Positions 55,831 through 64,000 of a DNA stretch of 64,000 nt are shown piece by piece. The translations under genes and the position numbers were made by a program. The notes below the pieces were generated by a model that was not told where the DNA came from, did no database searches, and saw only the letters and a list, made by a program, of their open reading frames with translations. The DNA is from Zobellia alginiliquefaciens (GTDB taxonomy: Bacteria > Bacteroidota > Bacteroidia > Flavobacteriales > Flavobacteriaceae), in assembly GCF_029323795.1 (NCBI RefSeq), contig NZ_CP119758.1:2232001-2296000 (forward strand), read 5' to 3'. How positions within the stretch are numbered: the first letter of the stretch is position 1; every line of letters starts with the position of its first letter.

Positions 55831-57453
55831 TTAATCAATTCGTACAAGGGCCAGGTCAACTTTACTGATTGTAAAATCATAGAGAGATTCCCGTTCTTCA
55901 AGGTTTTGTTTGTTGAAAATGTAGTATCCCGGTAATTCGCACTGATCTGTTTTGGTTACAATAGCTTTCCGGGACATTTCCAAATACGCTGCGGTTTCAT
56001 ATAGTTTAAAGGGTGTTTGAATATGGGTGCGCAAATCTTCTTGTGAGAAAACATACAGCCGAGCTTTATTACCAATTATTTTATGAATGTCTTTTGCATA
56101 GGCCTGATGTGGTGCGCTTGAAGAAGTCATAGCCTTTAATGGTAGCGCAACATGGTCAAAAACCAATCTACAAACTACCATAAAACCAATGACAAATAAA
56201 TGTTTGGTGTGTCCCTTGGTTTGATGATGATAAAGCAACACTGCAGCCAATACCAAACTGAAGAGAGGCATCGTGTATTTTAGGTGAGGTAAAATTGAAA
56301 AATAACTTATAAAGGGAACAATGAAACAAGCAATAGTTGCAATGACCATAATGATTTTAAAAAAGGTATGATAAGTCTTGTGCTTCCAATTGGTCTTGCC
56401 AAGTTCAAGAAATAATGGATAAGTAAGTAACGTTACTGCCATAGGAAAAAACATATACGTGTAGCGCATTCTTGCTCCAGGGGAAATCCAGTACACTAAA
56501 AAATTGGCAATAAATGTGATGACTAAAAAAACCAAGTAAGGTTGAGCCTTAATGTTTTGTATTTGTTCCTTTTTCCAAATAAATAATAGGAATAGGGTAG
56601 CCGGAAAAATTACTGCTACAAAGTTCAAAGGAAAGAAGATAAGATGAGTTGCGAGTCCGCTAAATCGGTCGCTTAATAAGGTCCGCTGGTGAGTCAGTCC
56701 CCACATTTCAGAAAGGTAATGCTCTAAGTTTTCAAAACTCCCATAGACGTAAAAATAGAAATATACGGCCGCGGCACATAGCGTGAGACTAAAAAGATGC
56801 GGCCAAGATAAAAGTAGTTTTAAATCTTTCTTATAAAGCAGATAGCTAACTAGCGTGATTATAGTAAAGGCAAAAGAAGCAAAGCCTTTGGTTAAAAAAG
56901 CAAGGGTAATAAAAAAATAGGCGCATCCGAACAATAGGAGGAAACGTTTTTGTTGGTAAAAATGATAAATACTGTAAAGACTCAAAACGACCAATAGGGA
57001 ATAGAAAATATCGATTTCAGCTGTTACACAGAAGTAGAAATAAAGGTCTGCACAAACCAAATAGTAGAATGCGCTAAGAATGCCGAATTTTAGGTTGATA
57101 TATTTTCGTCCCATGTAAAACGTTAGAATACCGGTCAGTAAAAATGAAAATGCCGAGGGAAACCGAAGCGCAAAAGTGTTATAGCCAAAAATTTTCATGC
57201 TTCCGGCTAACACAATATTCCAAAGTGGTGGATGGTCGTAAAAAGTTTCGTTCAGAATGGTGGTGACTACAAAATTGTTGTTGAACAACATTTCCAATGC
57301 TACTAATGCTCGGCGGGGTTCTTCGGTGTGTAGAGGGGCTAGATGCAGATTGTAAAAAAGGGATATCGTATAAAAAATGAAAATTAAAAATGATAGCCAG
57401 TATAGATTTTTGGTATGGGTCGGTTGTAAAAATCCGGTATCAAAAAACTTCAT
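55831..57453 (-). CDS. ArnT-like glycosyltransferase, family 39
   Basis: 540 residues with about twelve transmembrane helices. The ATG at 57453 is preferred to an upstream GTG at 57474 because it opens MKFFDTGFLQ. The conserved first periplasmic loop has TEEPRRALVALEML, and FYDHPPLW is the acidic/His motif of the ArnT/PMT family. Such enzymes move sugars from polyprenyl phosphate onto lipid or protein. It lies on the opposite strand inside the biotin region, separating bioD from bioA. Confidence 0.88.
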   Translation of the reverse strand: MKFFDTGFLQPTHTKNLYWLSFLIFIFYTISLFYNLHLAPLHTEEPRRALVALEMLFNNNFVVTTILNETFYDHPPLWNIVLAGSMKIFGYNTFALRFPSAFSFLLTGILTFYMGRKYINLKFGILSAFYYLVCADLYFYFCVTAEIDIFYSLLVVLSLYSIYHFYQQKRFLLLFGCAYFFITLAFLTKGFASFAFTIITLVSYLLYKKDLKLLLSWPHLFSLTLCAAAVYFYFYVYGSFENLEHYLSEMWGLTHQRTLLSDRFSGLATHLIFFPLNFVAVIFPATLFLLFIWKKEQIQNIKAQPYLVFLVITFIANFLVYWISPGARMRYTYMFFPMAVTLLTYPLFLELGKTNWKHKTYHTFFKIIMVIATIACFIVPFISYFSILPHLKYTMPLFSLVLAAVLLYHHQTKGHTKHLFVIGFMVVCRLVFDHVALPLKAMTSSSAPHQAYAKDIHKIIGNKARLYVFSQEDLRTHIQTPFKLYETAAYLEMSRKAIVTKTDQCELPGYYIFNKQNLEERESLYDFTISKVDLALVRID

Positions 57454-57528
57454 GTTTCTTAGATTTTTCTGCACTAAAGATCATCAAAATACTTTATAAA
57501 AAAAGTTTTAATTCATCATCTTTGTACT

Positions 57529-58830
57529 ATGAAGAATGAAATTGAGACAGAAACATTAGCATCTGAAAGTCTATCCGTTAGGGATAAAAAACACCTATGG
57601 CACCCCTTAACTCAGCATAAACTACATCCTGAAATGTTAGGAATCGTTAGTGCAAAAGGTGCTGTTTTGTACGATGAAAACGGAAAGGAATATATAGACG
57701 GCATCGCTTCGTGGTATACGAGCGCCTATGGCCATTGTAATGAGTATATTACGGAGAAGGTCTATGCGCAGATGCAAAAACTAGATCAGGTGGTATTTAG
57801 TGGGTTTACGCATGAGCCCGCTATAGAATTATCCGAAGAACTTATAAAATTGCTTCCGGAGAATCAAGAAAAATTATTTTTTTCGGATAATGGTTCAACG
57901 GCTACTGAAATCGGTATTAAAATGGCATTGCAATTCCATTTCAATCAAGGCCGAAAACGTAAAACGATGCTGGCTTTTGAAGAAGGGTTTCATGGTGATA
58001 CATTTGGGGCCATGTCTGTTTCTGGACTATCGGTTTACAACGGGCCTTTTGCTGAATTTTTTATTGACGTAGAACGTGTAGATGTTCCTACGGATGAAAA
58101 TATAGAGGCAGTTCTATCTAAGTTGGAAAAGAGGTTGCAACAAAACGATATTGCCGGATTCATTTATGAGCCTTTAGTACAAGGTGCTGCTGCCATGAAA
58201 ATGCACACAGCCGATAATTTGAATCGTATTTTGAAACTCTTGAAAAAGCACGGAGTTCTTACCATTGCCGATGAGGTTATGACGGGCTTCGGTAAAACCG
58301 GAAAACCTTTTGCATCGGAATATATTGAGACAAAACCAGATGTCATTTGCATGTCAAAAGCATTGACGGCAGGTTTGGTGCCTATGGCAATTACCAGCTG
58401 TTCACAAGAAGTGTACAATGCTTTTTATAGTGATGATATGGCAAAAGGGCTCTTTCATGGGCATACTTACACGGCAAATCCGCTGGCATGCACTGCAGCT
58501 ATAGCCGGTCTGGAGCTGTTGCAATCTGAAGAAATTCAAGTAGGCATCAAAAGAATTATCGGTTCTCACCAAAAATTCAATACTAGAATAAAGAATCATC
58601 CAAAAGTAGCACGTACAAGACAATGTGGAATTATTTTTGCGTTGGATTTGAATGTAAAAATGGAACGTTATGGGAATTTACGCGACCAAATGTTCAAGCA
58701 TTTCATGGATAATGGCGTATTTTTGCGCCCCCTTGGTAGTACTATTTATATTTCTGCCCCTTATGTAATCACAGATGGGCAACTGCAAAAAATATATACT
58801 ACCATTGAAGATTTACTGAATAGTATTTAA
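57529..58830 (+). CDS. bioA: Adenosylmethionine-8-amino-7-oxononanoate aminotransferase
   Basis: 433 residues. Transfers an amino group, normally from S-adenosylmethionine, to KAPA to give DAPA. Class III aminotransferase features: HLWHPLTQH, GIASWYTSAYGH, FFSDNGSTATE, EEGFHGDTFGAMS, TIADEVMTGFGKTG (Asp248) and the PLP lysine Lys277 in CMSKALTAG. CATCTTTG (57517-57524) 4 bases before the ATG is one base off the -7 consensus. It is 9 bases before the ketoacyl synthase gene. Confidence 0.96.
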   Translation: MKNEIETETLASESLSVRDKKHLWHPLTQHKLHPEMLGIVSAKGAVLYDENGKEYIDGIASWYTSAYGHCNEYITEKVYAQMQKLDQVVFSGFTHEPAIELSEELIKLLPENQEKLFFSDNGSTATEIGIKMALQFHFNQGRKRKTMLAFEEGFHGDTFGAMSVSGLSVYNGPFAEFFIDVERVDVPTDENIEAVLSKLEKRLQQNDIAGFIYEPLVQGAAAMKMHTADNLNRILKLLKKHGVLTIADEVMTGFGKTGKPFASEYIETKPDVICMSKALTAGLVPMAITSCSQEVYNAFYSDDMAKGLFHGHTYTANPLACTAAIAGLELLQSEEIQVGIKRIIGSHQKFNTRIKNHPKVARTRQCGIIFALDLNVKMERYGNLRDQMFKHFMDNGVFLRPLGSTIYISAPYVITDGQLQKIYTTIEDLLNSI

Positions 58831-58839
58831 ATCCGCAGT

Positions 58840-60027
58840 TTGAAAGAACCGATATCCATTACCGCAATAGGCTCAATTTCCCCGTTGGGAAAAACTTCTG
58901 AAGAAACATGGCAAAACTACCTTAAAGATGTTCACTTTTTTGAGCAGAAGGCTTTTGGAGATGACAAGGAATGGGCGGCCCCATTGTCCAAAGATTCAAA
59001 AAAAGAAATTGAAGAGCTCAAAAATTCCGATAATAAATATAAAAGTCTTGATGATTCTGTTTTGTATGCGCTTTACGCTTCGCGTGATGCTATAGCTAAA
59101 GCTGGATGGAAGGAAGGTGATGATTTTGGAATAAATATTGGGTCATCAAGAGGGGCAACGGCACTCTTTGAAAAATACCATCAAGAGTTTCTTGAAAATA
59201 ACCGAACGGCAACACTTTCGTCGCCCACCACAACCTTGGGAAATATTTCCTCATGGGTGGCACATGATTTAAAAACAAAGGGTCCTGAAATTTCACATTC
59301 TATTACGTGTTCTACGGCACTCCATTCGGTTTTAAACGGCGTAGCGTGGATTCGTAGTGGTATGGCCAATAAATTCCTAGTGGGTGGTAGCGAGGCAGCT
59401 TTAACCCCCTTCACTATTGCTCAAATGAAGGCGCTAAAGATTTATTCCCAATTTAAAGCAGGAGATTCTCCCGAACCAAATAAAATTGGTTTTCCTAGTC
59501 GTGCTTTAGATTTTGAAAAGGAAAAAAGCACTATGATTCTTGGAGAAGGCGCCTCTGTAATGTGTTTGGAGAAAGGAGTGAGCGAAAATACCTTGGCCGT
59601 TATTGAGGGTGTTGGTTATGCTACAGAACCTTTACGCCATAATATTTCTATTTCAACGGATGCGGAGTGTTTTCAGGGTTCCATGAAAATGGCTTTAGGT
59701 GAAATAGATCCTGATGAGGTTGATGCAATTGTGATGCATGCGCCGGGTACAATTAAAGGTGATATATCTGAGTATAAGGCAATTGAAAAAGTTTTTTGTA
59801 ACAAGTTACCTTTTCTTACTACAAATAAATGGAAAGTAGGGCATACTTTTGGAGCTTCGGGAGCGTTAAGCATAGAATTAGCGGTCTTGATGTTGCAGCA
59901 CCAACAGATAGTAAAAGTACCTTTCATTACTTATTCGTCTACACCGGATAAACTCAACAAAGTCCTGGTAAATGCAGTTGGTTTTGGGGGTAATGCAGTT
60001 TCAATTTTGTTGTCTCGTAACGTATAG
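58840..60027 (+). CDS. FabF-like beta-ketoacyl synthase in biotin cluster
   Basis: 395 residues. The start is a TTG 9 bases after the bioA stop; the fold begins at once (ISITAIGSISPLG), so no later start fits. The thiolase fold has a full KAS catalytic triad: Cys157 in ITCSTALHSVLNG, His300 in VMHAPGTIKGD and His335 in KVGHTFGASG. It is FabF/KAS-II-like rather than KAS-III. It is linked to bioA by position and may supply chain elongation for pimeloyl synthesis, which bioC or bioH would otherwise do; neither is in the window. Pigment or polyketide use is possible but no other such gene is near. Confidence 0.88.
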   Translation: MKEPISITAIGSISPLGKTSEETWQNYLKDVHFFEQKAFGDDKEWAAPLSKDSKKEIEELKNSDNKYKSLDDSVLYALYASRDAIAKAGWKEGDDFGINIGSSRGATALFEKYHQEFLENNRTATLSSPTTTLGNISSWVAHDLKTKGPEISHSITCSTALHSVLNGVAWIRSGMANKFLVGGSEAALTPFTIAQMKALKIYSQFKAGDSPEPNKIGFPSRALDFEKEKSTMILGEGASVMCLEKGVSENTLAVIEGVGYATEPLRHNISISTDAECFQGSMKMALGEIDPDEVDAIVMHAPGTIKGDISEYKAIEKVFCNKLPFLTTNKWKVGHTFGASGALSIELAVLMLQHQQIVKVPFITYSSTPDKLNKVLVNAVGFGGNAVSILLSRNV

Positions 60028-60080
60028 TCCGCTTTCGAATTAGTTTAAGGTAAGATTATTCTTATCTTTAGTCACCAACC

Positions 60081-60088
60081 TAACTTTG
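60081..60088 (+). promoter_or_regulatory. -7 element before NfeD-like gene
   Basis: TAACTTTG is an exact TAnnTTTG match 6 bases before the ATG at 60095, again predicting a very short or absent leader. Confidence 0.5.
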
Positions 60089-60094
60089 CTACTT

Positions 60095-60673
60095 ATGGAA
60101 CTAGGGTTCGAAATGATGACGTTATTTGAGAAAATCTATTGGGTTACTGCTGTGGTGGGATCCATAGTTCTCATAATTCTTTTGCTTCTGACCTTTATTG
60201 GAGGTGAGATGGATGATATTGACGGTGACGTTGATACTGAAATAGATGCGGATACCGGTATTGAATTTCAATTTTTATCTTTCAAAAATCTTGTCGGCTT
60301 TTTTACCATTTTCGGGTGGTCCGGTATTGCTTGTTTAGATGCCGGAATGTCAAAAGGAGTAACCGTTTTTATATCGCTGGTTTGTGGTTTACTGATGATG
60401 TTCACCATGGCTTCTCTTTTTTATTATCTAGGAAAGTTGCAGAGCAGCGGTACTTTAAAACTCAAAAATGCTCTAAATCAAGTTGGAGAAGTATACCTGA
60501 CTATTGGTGCCAATCGTAAGAGCATCGGTAAAGTGAGTATAAATGTGCAAGGTACGCTACGTGAATTGGAAGCGCTTACCAATGCCAATATAGACCTTGT
60601 ACAAGGCAATGTGGTTATCGTAAAGGAAGTAACCGCAAACGGAATTTTAATTGTTGAACCCCTAAATAAATAA
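60095..60673 (+). CDS. NfeD-like membrane protein with OB-fold tail
   Basis: About 192 residues. The ATG at 60095 is chosen; the frame opens nine bases earlier at a TTG that lies inside the -7 motif. Two or three hydrophobic helices (starting ~15-38, VTAVVGSIVLIILLLLTF) flank an acidic loop EMDDIDGDVDTEIDADTG. The C-terminal ~70 residues (LNQVGEVYLTIG to VVIVKEVTANGILIVEPL) have the NfeD OB-fold pattern. NfeD proteins work with flotillin/stomatin partners, and the flotillin gene follows 4 bases later. Confidence 0.85.
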   Translation: MELGFEMMTLFEKIYWVTAVVGSIVLIILLLLTFIGGEMDDIDGDVDTEIDADTGIEFQFLSFKNLVGFFTIFGWSGIACLDAGMSKGVTVFISLVCGLLMMFTMASLFYYLGKLQSSGTLKLKNALNQVGEVYLTIGANRKSIGKVSINVQGTLRELEALTNANIDLVQGNVVIVKEVTANGILIVEPLNK

Positions 60674-60677
60674 CCAA

Positions 60678-62114
60678 ATGTTACTAGTACCCCTACAGTT
60701 AGCGGGAAGCGCCTCGTTGCTCGCCATTGGCTTTGCCATTCTTTTCTTTTTTATCATAATCATATCGTTTATCAGGCGGTACAAGCGTTGTCCTTCAGAC
60801 CGTATTCTTGTGGTTTATGGTAAAGTTGGTAGCGGAAACTCGGCCCGTTGTATCCATGGTGGAGCATCCTTTATATGGCCTGTAATTCAAGATTACGAGT
60901 ATCTAGATCTAACACCTATTTCTATAGAGGTAAATCTGGTCAATGCGTTAAGTAAGCAGAACATTCGTGTAAATGTGCCTTCTCGTTTTACTATTGGTAT
61001 TTCTACAGAGCCTGGCATTATGCAAAATGCAGCCGAACGTCTTTTAGGTCAAGGTTTGGAGCAGATCCAAGAACTTGCAAAAGAAATTATATTCGGACAA
61101 CTTCGTTTGGTTGTTGCGTCTATGGATATTGAAGAAATTAACAACGACAGAGATAAGTTTCTAACGAACATTTCCAACAGTGTAGAGTCGGAATTAAAGA
61201 AAGTAGGTCTAAAATTGATCAACGTAAACATTACGGATATTGTTGATGAGTCCGGGTATATAGAAGCTTTAGGTAAAGAAGCGGCAGCACACGCAATAAA
61301 TGCGGCAAGAAAATCTGTTGCCGAGAAAACTAGAGATGGTTCTATTGGTGAGGCGAACGCCGTTCAAGATGAGCGTACGCAAGTTGCAGCGGCAAATGCC
61401 CAAGCGGTAGAAGGGGAAAATGTTGCAAAGATTAATGTAGCCAATTCGGATTCGTTACGTCGTCAAAGAGAGGCGGAAGCAGAAAGAACGGCAATTGCAG
61501 CAGAAAAAGTACAAGCGGCAAAAGCTTTGGAAGAGTCCTATGCGGCTGAGAAAGATGCGGAAATTGCGAGAGCGGAGCGGGTTCGTAGTTCGCAAATGGC
61601 AGATATTGTTGTGCCTGCGGAAATAGACAAGAAAAAAGTTGAAATTGATGCCGAAGCGGAAGCGGAAATGATTCGTAGAAGGGCAAAAGGGGAAGCCGAT
61701 GCGATATTGTTTAAAGCCCAAGCGGAAGCTAAAGGTCTGTTTGAAATATTAACGAAACAGGCGCAAGGTTTAGATGAGATCGTAAAAGCTGCGGGTAATA
61801 ATCCAAAAGATGCCGTATTGTTATTAGTGGCCGATAAACTTCCTGAATTGGTAAAAACCCAAGCCGAAGCTATTAAAAACATTAAAATAGATAAGGTTAC
61901 CGTTTGGGATTCCGGAGCAAAAACTGCGGATGGAAAAGGCTCAACGGCCAATTTTATTTCGGGCATGTACAAGTCCGTACCGCCGCTGCAGGAAATGTTC
62001 AATATGGCAGGAATGCAATTGCCCGAATATTTAAAAGGAAAAGATATTCCTGATGGTGAAGTTCCCGGGGATGGAAAGACCGTTGATTCTGAAAAGAAAA
62101 ACGATTCGGAATAA
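60678..62114 (+). CDS. Flotillin-family protein
   Basis: 478 residues. An N-terminal hydrophobic hairpin (~10-35) is followed by an SPFH domain (~40-200, GGASFIWPVIQDYEYLDLTPISIEV) and a flotillin coiled coil with EA-rich repeats (~225-345, such as EAERTAIAAEKVQAAKALEES). A C-terminal region ends with a Gly/Asp-rich tail. Flotillins organise lipid microdomains, and pairing with NfeD is the classical operon. It is bounded by a terminator downstream, between it and bioB. Confidence 0.93.
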   Translation: MLLVPLQLAGSASLLAIGFAILFFFIIIISFIRRYKRCPSDRILVVYGKVGSGNSARCIHGGASFIWPVIQDYEYLDLTPISIEVNLVNALSKQNIRVNVPSRFTIGISTEPGIMQNAAERLLGQGLEQIQELAKEIIFGQLRLVVASMDIEEINNDRDKFLTNISNSVESELKKVGLKLINVNITDIVDESGYIEALGKEAAAHAINAARKSVAEKTRDGSIGEANAVQDERTQVAAANAQAVEGENVAKINVANSDSLRRQREAEAERTAIAAEKVQAAKALEESYAAEKDAEIARAERVRSSQMADIVVPAEIDKKKVEIDAEAEAEMIRRRAKGEADAILFKAQAEAKGLFEILTKQAQGLDEIVKAAGNNPKDAVLLLVADKLPELVKTQAEAIKNIKIDKVTVWDSGAKTADGKGSTANFISGMYKSVPPLQEMFNMAGMQLPEYLKGKDIPDGEVPGDGKTVDSEKKNDSE

Positions 62115-62136
62115 ATCTTCTTTGTAATAATAAATT

Positions 62137-62170
62137 AAAGGCCTGTCAAGATATTTTGATAGGCTTTTTT
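62137..62170 (+). terminator. Intrinsic terminator after flotillin gene
   Basis: GCCTGTCAA pairs with TTGATAGGC (one G-T pair) around a six-base loop, followed by six Ts. Confidence 0.9.
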
Positions 62171-62200
62171 AGTTTCCTGAAGCATGATTATTTGGCCTAA

Positions 62201-62233
62201 TTTGGAATATCAATTTTAGAAAGGTTATTTTTG
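62201..62233 (+). promoter_or_regulatory. Promoter of bioB
   Basis: TTTG (62201-62204), a 21-base spacer and TATTTTTG (62226-62233), an exact -7. It predicts a start near 62240, about 15 bases before the ATG. No BirA-type operator palindrome was recognised. Confidence 0.65.
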
Positions 62234-62253
62234 ACCCGAGATTTCAAAAGACT

Positions 62254-63348
62254 ATGAGCGAAACAAGACATAACTGGACGAAAGAAGAGATTCTTGATAT
62301 TTACAATAAACCATTAATGGAGTTGCTTTATGATGCGGCTACTATCCATAGAAAACATCATGATCCAAATACGGTTCAGGTTTCTACATTACTTTCTATA
62401 AAAACAGGGGGGTGCCCAGAAGACTGTGGGTATTGTCCACAAGCGGCAAGATATCACACGGATATTGAAGGGAACGACCTTATGAAAGTTTCGCACGTAA
62501 AAGCGCAGGCTTTAAGGGCAAAAGCTTCCGGTAGCTCGCGAGTTTGTATGGGTGCAGCATGGCGAAATGTAAAGGATGGTCCTGAGTTTGATCAGGTGTT
62601 GGAAATGGTGCGTACCATTAACAAGCTAGATATGGAGGTTTGTTGTACGTTGGGTATGTTAACCGAAAATCAAGCACACCGTTTAGCTGAAGCCGGTCTT
62701 TATGCTTATAACCACAATTTAGATACATCAGAAGATTATTATAAAGATGTTATTTCTACACGTGCTTTTGAGGATCGACTAGAAACAATAGATAATGTTC
62801 GTAAGAGTAACGTAACAGTTTGTAGCGGTGGAATCATCGGTATGGGTGAGGCCATTGAAGATCGAGCTGGAATGTTGGTCGCTTTGGCAAGTTTAAATCC
62901 TCAGCCGGAATCTGTTCCAATTAATTCCCTGGTGGCCGTAGAAGGTACGCCAATGGAAGATATGGAGCCTGTTTCCATTTGGGATATGATTCGTATGGTA
63001 GCCACCACGCGTATCGTTATGCCGGAAACACAGGTGCGTTTATCTGCTGGCCGTACGGAAATGAGTAGAGAAGGACAGGCCATGTGCTTCTTTGCAGGTG
63101 CTAATTCCATTTTTGCAGGAGACAAGTTATTGACTACTCCAAATCCCGATGTAAACGAGGATATGGAAATGTTTAAAATGTTGGGTCTAAATCCTCAAAA
63201 ACCATTTACTAAGGTATCTCAACCAAAAACAGTAGAAGCGGCAGAATCTAAACTGCAGCCTTTGGGTGAAAAGCCAAAATGGACTAGACCGGGACATACA
63301 ATTGAACGTAACGAAGAAGCAAAGGCAAAGAGTAAAGTGGTAGATTAG
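62254..63348 (+). CDS. bioB: Biotin synthase
   Basis: 364 residues. Radical-SAM enzyme that inserts sulfur into dethiobiotin. The [4Fe-4S] cysteines are Cys54, Cys58 and Cys61 in GGCPEDCGYCPQ. The auxiliary-cluster ligands align to Cys98 (SRVCMGAAW), Cys130 (EVCCTLG) and Cys190 (TVCSGGIIGMGE), with the Arg in VRLSAGR. The C-terminus is extended and Lys/Glu-rich (NEEAKAKSK). It is transcribed from its own promoter, apart from bioA and bioF/D, with NfeD/flotillin between. Confidence 0.98.
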   Translation: MSETRHNWTKEEILDIYNKPLMELLYDAATIHRKHHDPNTVQVSTLLSIKTGGCPEDCGYCPQAARYHTDIEGNDLMKVSHVKAQALRAKASGSSRVCMGAAWRNVKDGPEFDQVLEMVRTINKLDMEVCCTLGMLTENQAHRLAEAGLYAYNHNLDTSEDYYKDVISTRAFEDRLETIDNVRKSNVTVCSGGIIGMGEAIEDRAGMLVALASLNPQPESVPINSLVAVEGTPMEDMEPVSIWDMIRMVATTRIVMPETQVRLSAGRTEMSREGQAMCFFAGANSIFAGDKLLTTPNPDVNEDMEMFKMLGLNPQKPFTKVSQPKTVEAAESKLQPLGEKPKWTRPGHTIERNEEAKAKSKVVD

Positions 63349-63382
63349 TTTAATTTTAAGAAAATATTTCCATAAGGTTAAT

Positions 63383-63390
63383 TAAATTTG
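63383..63390 (+). promoter_or_regulatory. -7 element of the cupin-like gene
   Basis: TAAATTTG, an exact TAnnTTTG match, lies 26 bases before the TTG start at 63417. Confidence 0.5.
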
Positions 63391-63416
63391 CCAACTTATA
63401 AATAACCTTAGTTCCA

Positions 63417-64000
63417 TTGAAGTTAGCAGCCATTCCAAGGGTATCTACAATCTCCAAGGAAGATTTTTTAGAACACTATTTTAAACCACAGAAACCTGTG
63501 GTGATAGAGTGTGCTATAGAAAATTGGCCTGCATTTGAAAAATGGAGCCTTGACTATATCCGTGAGGTTGCCGGAGATAAAGTTGTGCCGTTGTATGATG
63601 ATAGGCCTGTGAACCATGAAGATGGTTTTAATGAGCCGCATGCAAAAATGAAGATGTCCGAGTATATTGATTTGCTAAAGGCCAAACCTACCAAATACCG
63701 GATTTTTCTTTGGAATGTTTTAAAGGAAGTGCCTCAGCTTCAAAAGGATTATGAGTTTCCAGATTTTGGGCTCACTTTAAAAAAGAAGCTGCCCATGCTC
63801 TTTTTTGGGGGTAGGGATTCGTTTACTTTTATGCACTATGATATTGACATGTCCAATATTTTCCATTTTCATTTTGAAGGGAAAAAAGAGTGTATTCTGT
63901 TTGCCCCATCTGAAACTAAATACTTGTATAAAGTCCCCAATTCGCTTATTACGCATGAAAGTATAGATTTTGATAACCCGGATTTTGAAAAATGGCCAGT
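63417..64000 (+). CDS. JmjC/cupin-like 2-oxoglutarate oxygenase (3' cut by window)
   Basis: The first ~194 residues of a cupin-like (Cupin_8) protein. The start is taken as TTG at 63417; no ATG precedes the conserved region. The sequence KLAAIPRVSTISKEDFLEHYF leads into the JmjC-like core, with the Fe(II) motif HYD in FTFMHYDIDMSNIFHFHFEG and KECILFAPSETKYLY after it. Bacterial members include tRNA-modifying and protein hydroxylases, but this one cannot be assigned. The frame runs off the end of the window. Confidence 0.88.
   Translation, partial: MKLAAIPRVSTISKEDFLEHYFKPQKPVVIECAIENWPAFEKWSLDYIREVAGDKVVPLYDDRPVNHEDGFNEPHAKMKMSEYIDLLKAKPTKYRIFLWNVLKEVPQLQKDYEFPDFGLTLKKKLPMLFFGGRDSFTFMHYDIDMSNIFHFHFEGKKECILFAPSETKYLYKVPNSLITHESIDFDNPDFEKWP

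Noticed and set aside
61538-62002. A 154-codon minus-strand frame opposite the flotillin coiled coil
   Set aside because: Its Ala/Ser repeats are the reverse reading of the EA-rich coiled coil; no signal for a real gene.

Overview
The window is a gene-dense stretch of a chromosome from a member of the Flavobacteriaceae (Bacteroidota), most like the marine Zobellia/Maribacter/Arenibacter group. This is inferred from family content and gene order, not from a database search. The evidence is: four TonB-dependent receptors, three with a carboxypeptidase-regulatory-like N-terminus; many lipoproteins; Bacteroidota-only families (DUF4270, DUF5689, DUF3108, SbsA-type Ig-like lipoprotein); the Bacteroidota -7 promoter motif TAnnTTTG in front of many genes; A-rich rather than GGAGG leaders; and several TTG starts. 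I saw no rRNA, tRNA, CRISPR array, insertion sequence, prophage or plasmid function. It reads as core genome with a few accessory membrane loci.

Layout. 1-9.4 kb: the uvrC 3' end, a patatin/beta-barrel protein, hppD, a candidate small RNA, then DUF3108 protein, tryptophan 2,3-dioxygenase and an M23 peptidase packed tightly, then pgi. 9.4-18.7 kb: a TonB receptor, a small cytochrome b-like membrane protein, a DUF1080 protein, and a locus with a secreted DNase I-fold nuclease transcribed divergently from a second TonB receptor and a DUF5689/lamin-tail lipoprotein. 18.7-21.8 kb: a multi-PAS histidine kinase with two stand-alone receivers. 22.3-33.3 kb: ankyrin, Nudix, omega-amidase, Ig-like lipoprotein, ComF, coiled-coil protein, glycyl-tRNA synthetase, an iron-type TonB receptor, exonuclease III, an aldo/keto reductase and a 32-residue membrane peptide. 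33.3-42.9 kb: radA, an esterase-like protein that has lost its serine, a flippase-like membrane protein, panD, panC, a short GT5 glycogen-synthase-like protein, DUF4270 and glmS.

43-49.6 kb: a TonB receptor paired with an SGNH-hydrolase lipoprotein, then atpD and atpC. 49.9-53.6 kb: GNAT, M61 peptidase, a small outer-membrane protein and a lipoprotein. 53.6-63.4 kb: a split biotin region (bioF, a DUF2007/zinc-ribbon protein, bioD, an antisense glycosyltransferase, bioA, a ketoacyl synthase, NfeD/flotillin, bioB). The window ends inside a JmjC/cupin-like oxygenase gene.

How the genes work together: hppD and kynA begin tyrosine and tryptophan breakdown; panC/panD make pantothenate precursors; bioF/D/A/B convert pimeloyl-thioester to biotin; atpD/atpC are the detached F1 pair of ATP synthase. 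The most interesting signals beyond ordinary annotation are the compact three-hairpin RNA candidate at about 4.34-4.45 kb, the nuclease/TonB/DUF5689-lamin-tail locus, the ketoacyl synthase beside bioA, long perfect inverted repeats in two intergenic gaps, and TAnnTTTG motifs so close to start codons that several mRNAs may be leaderless.
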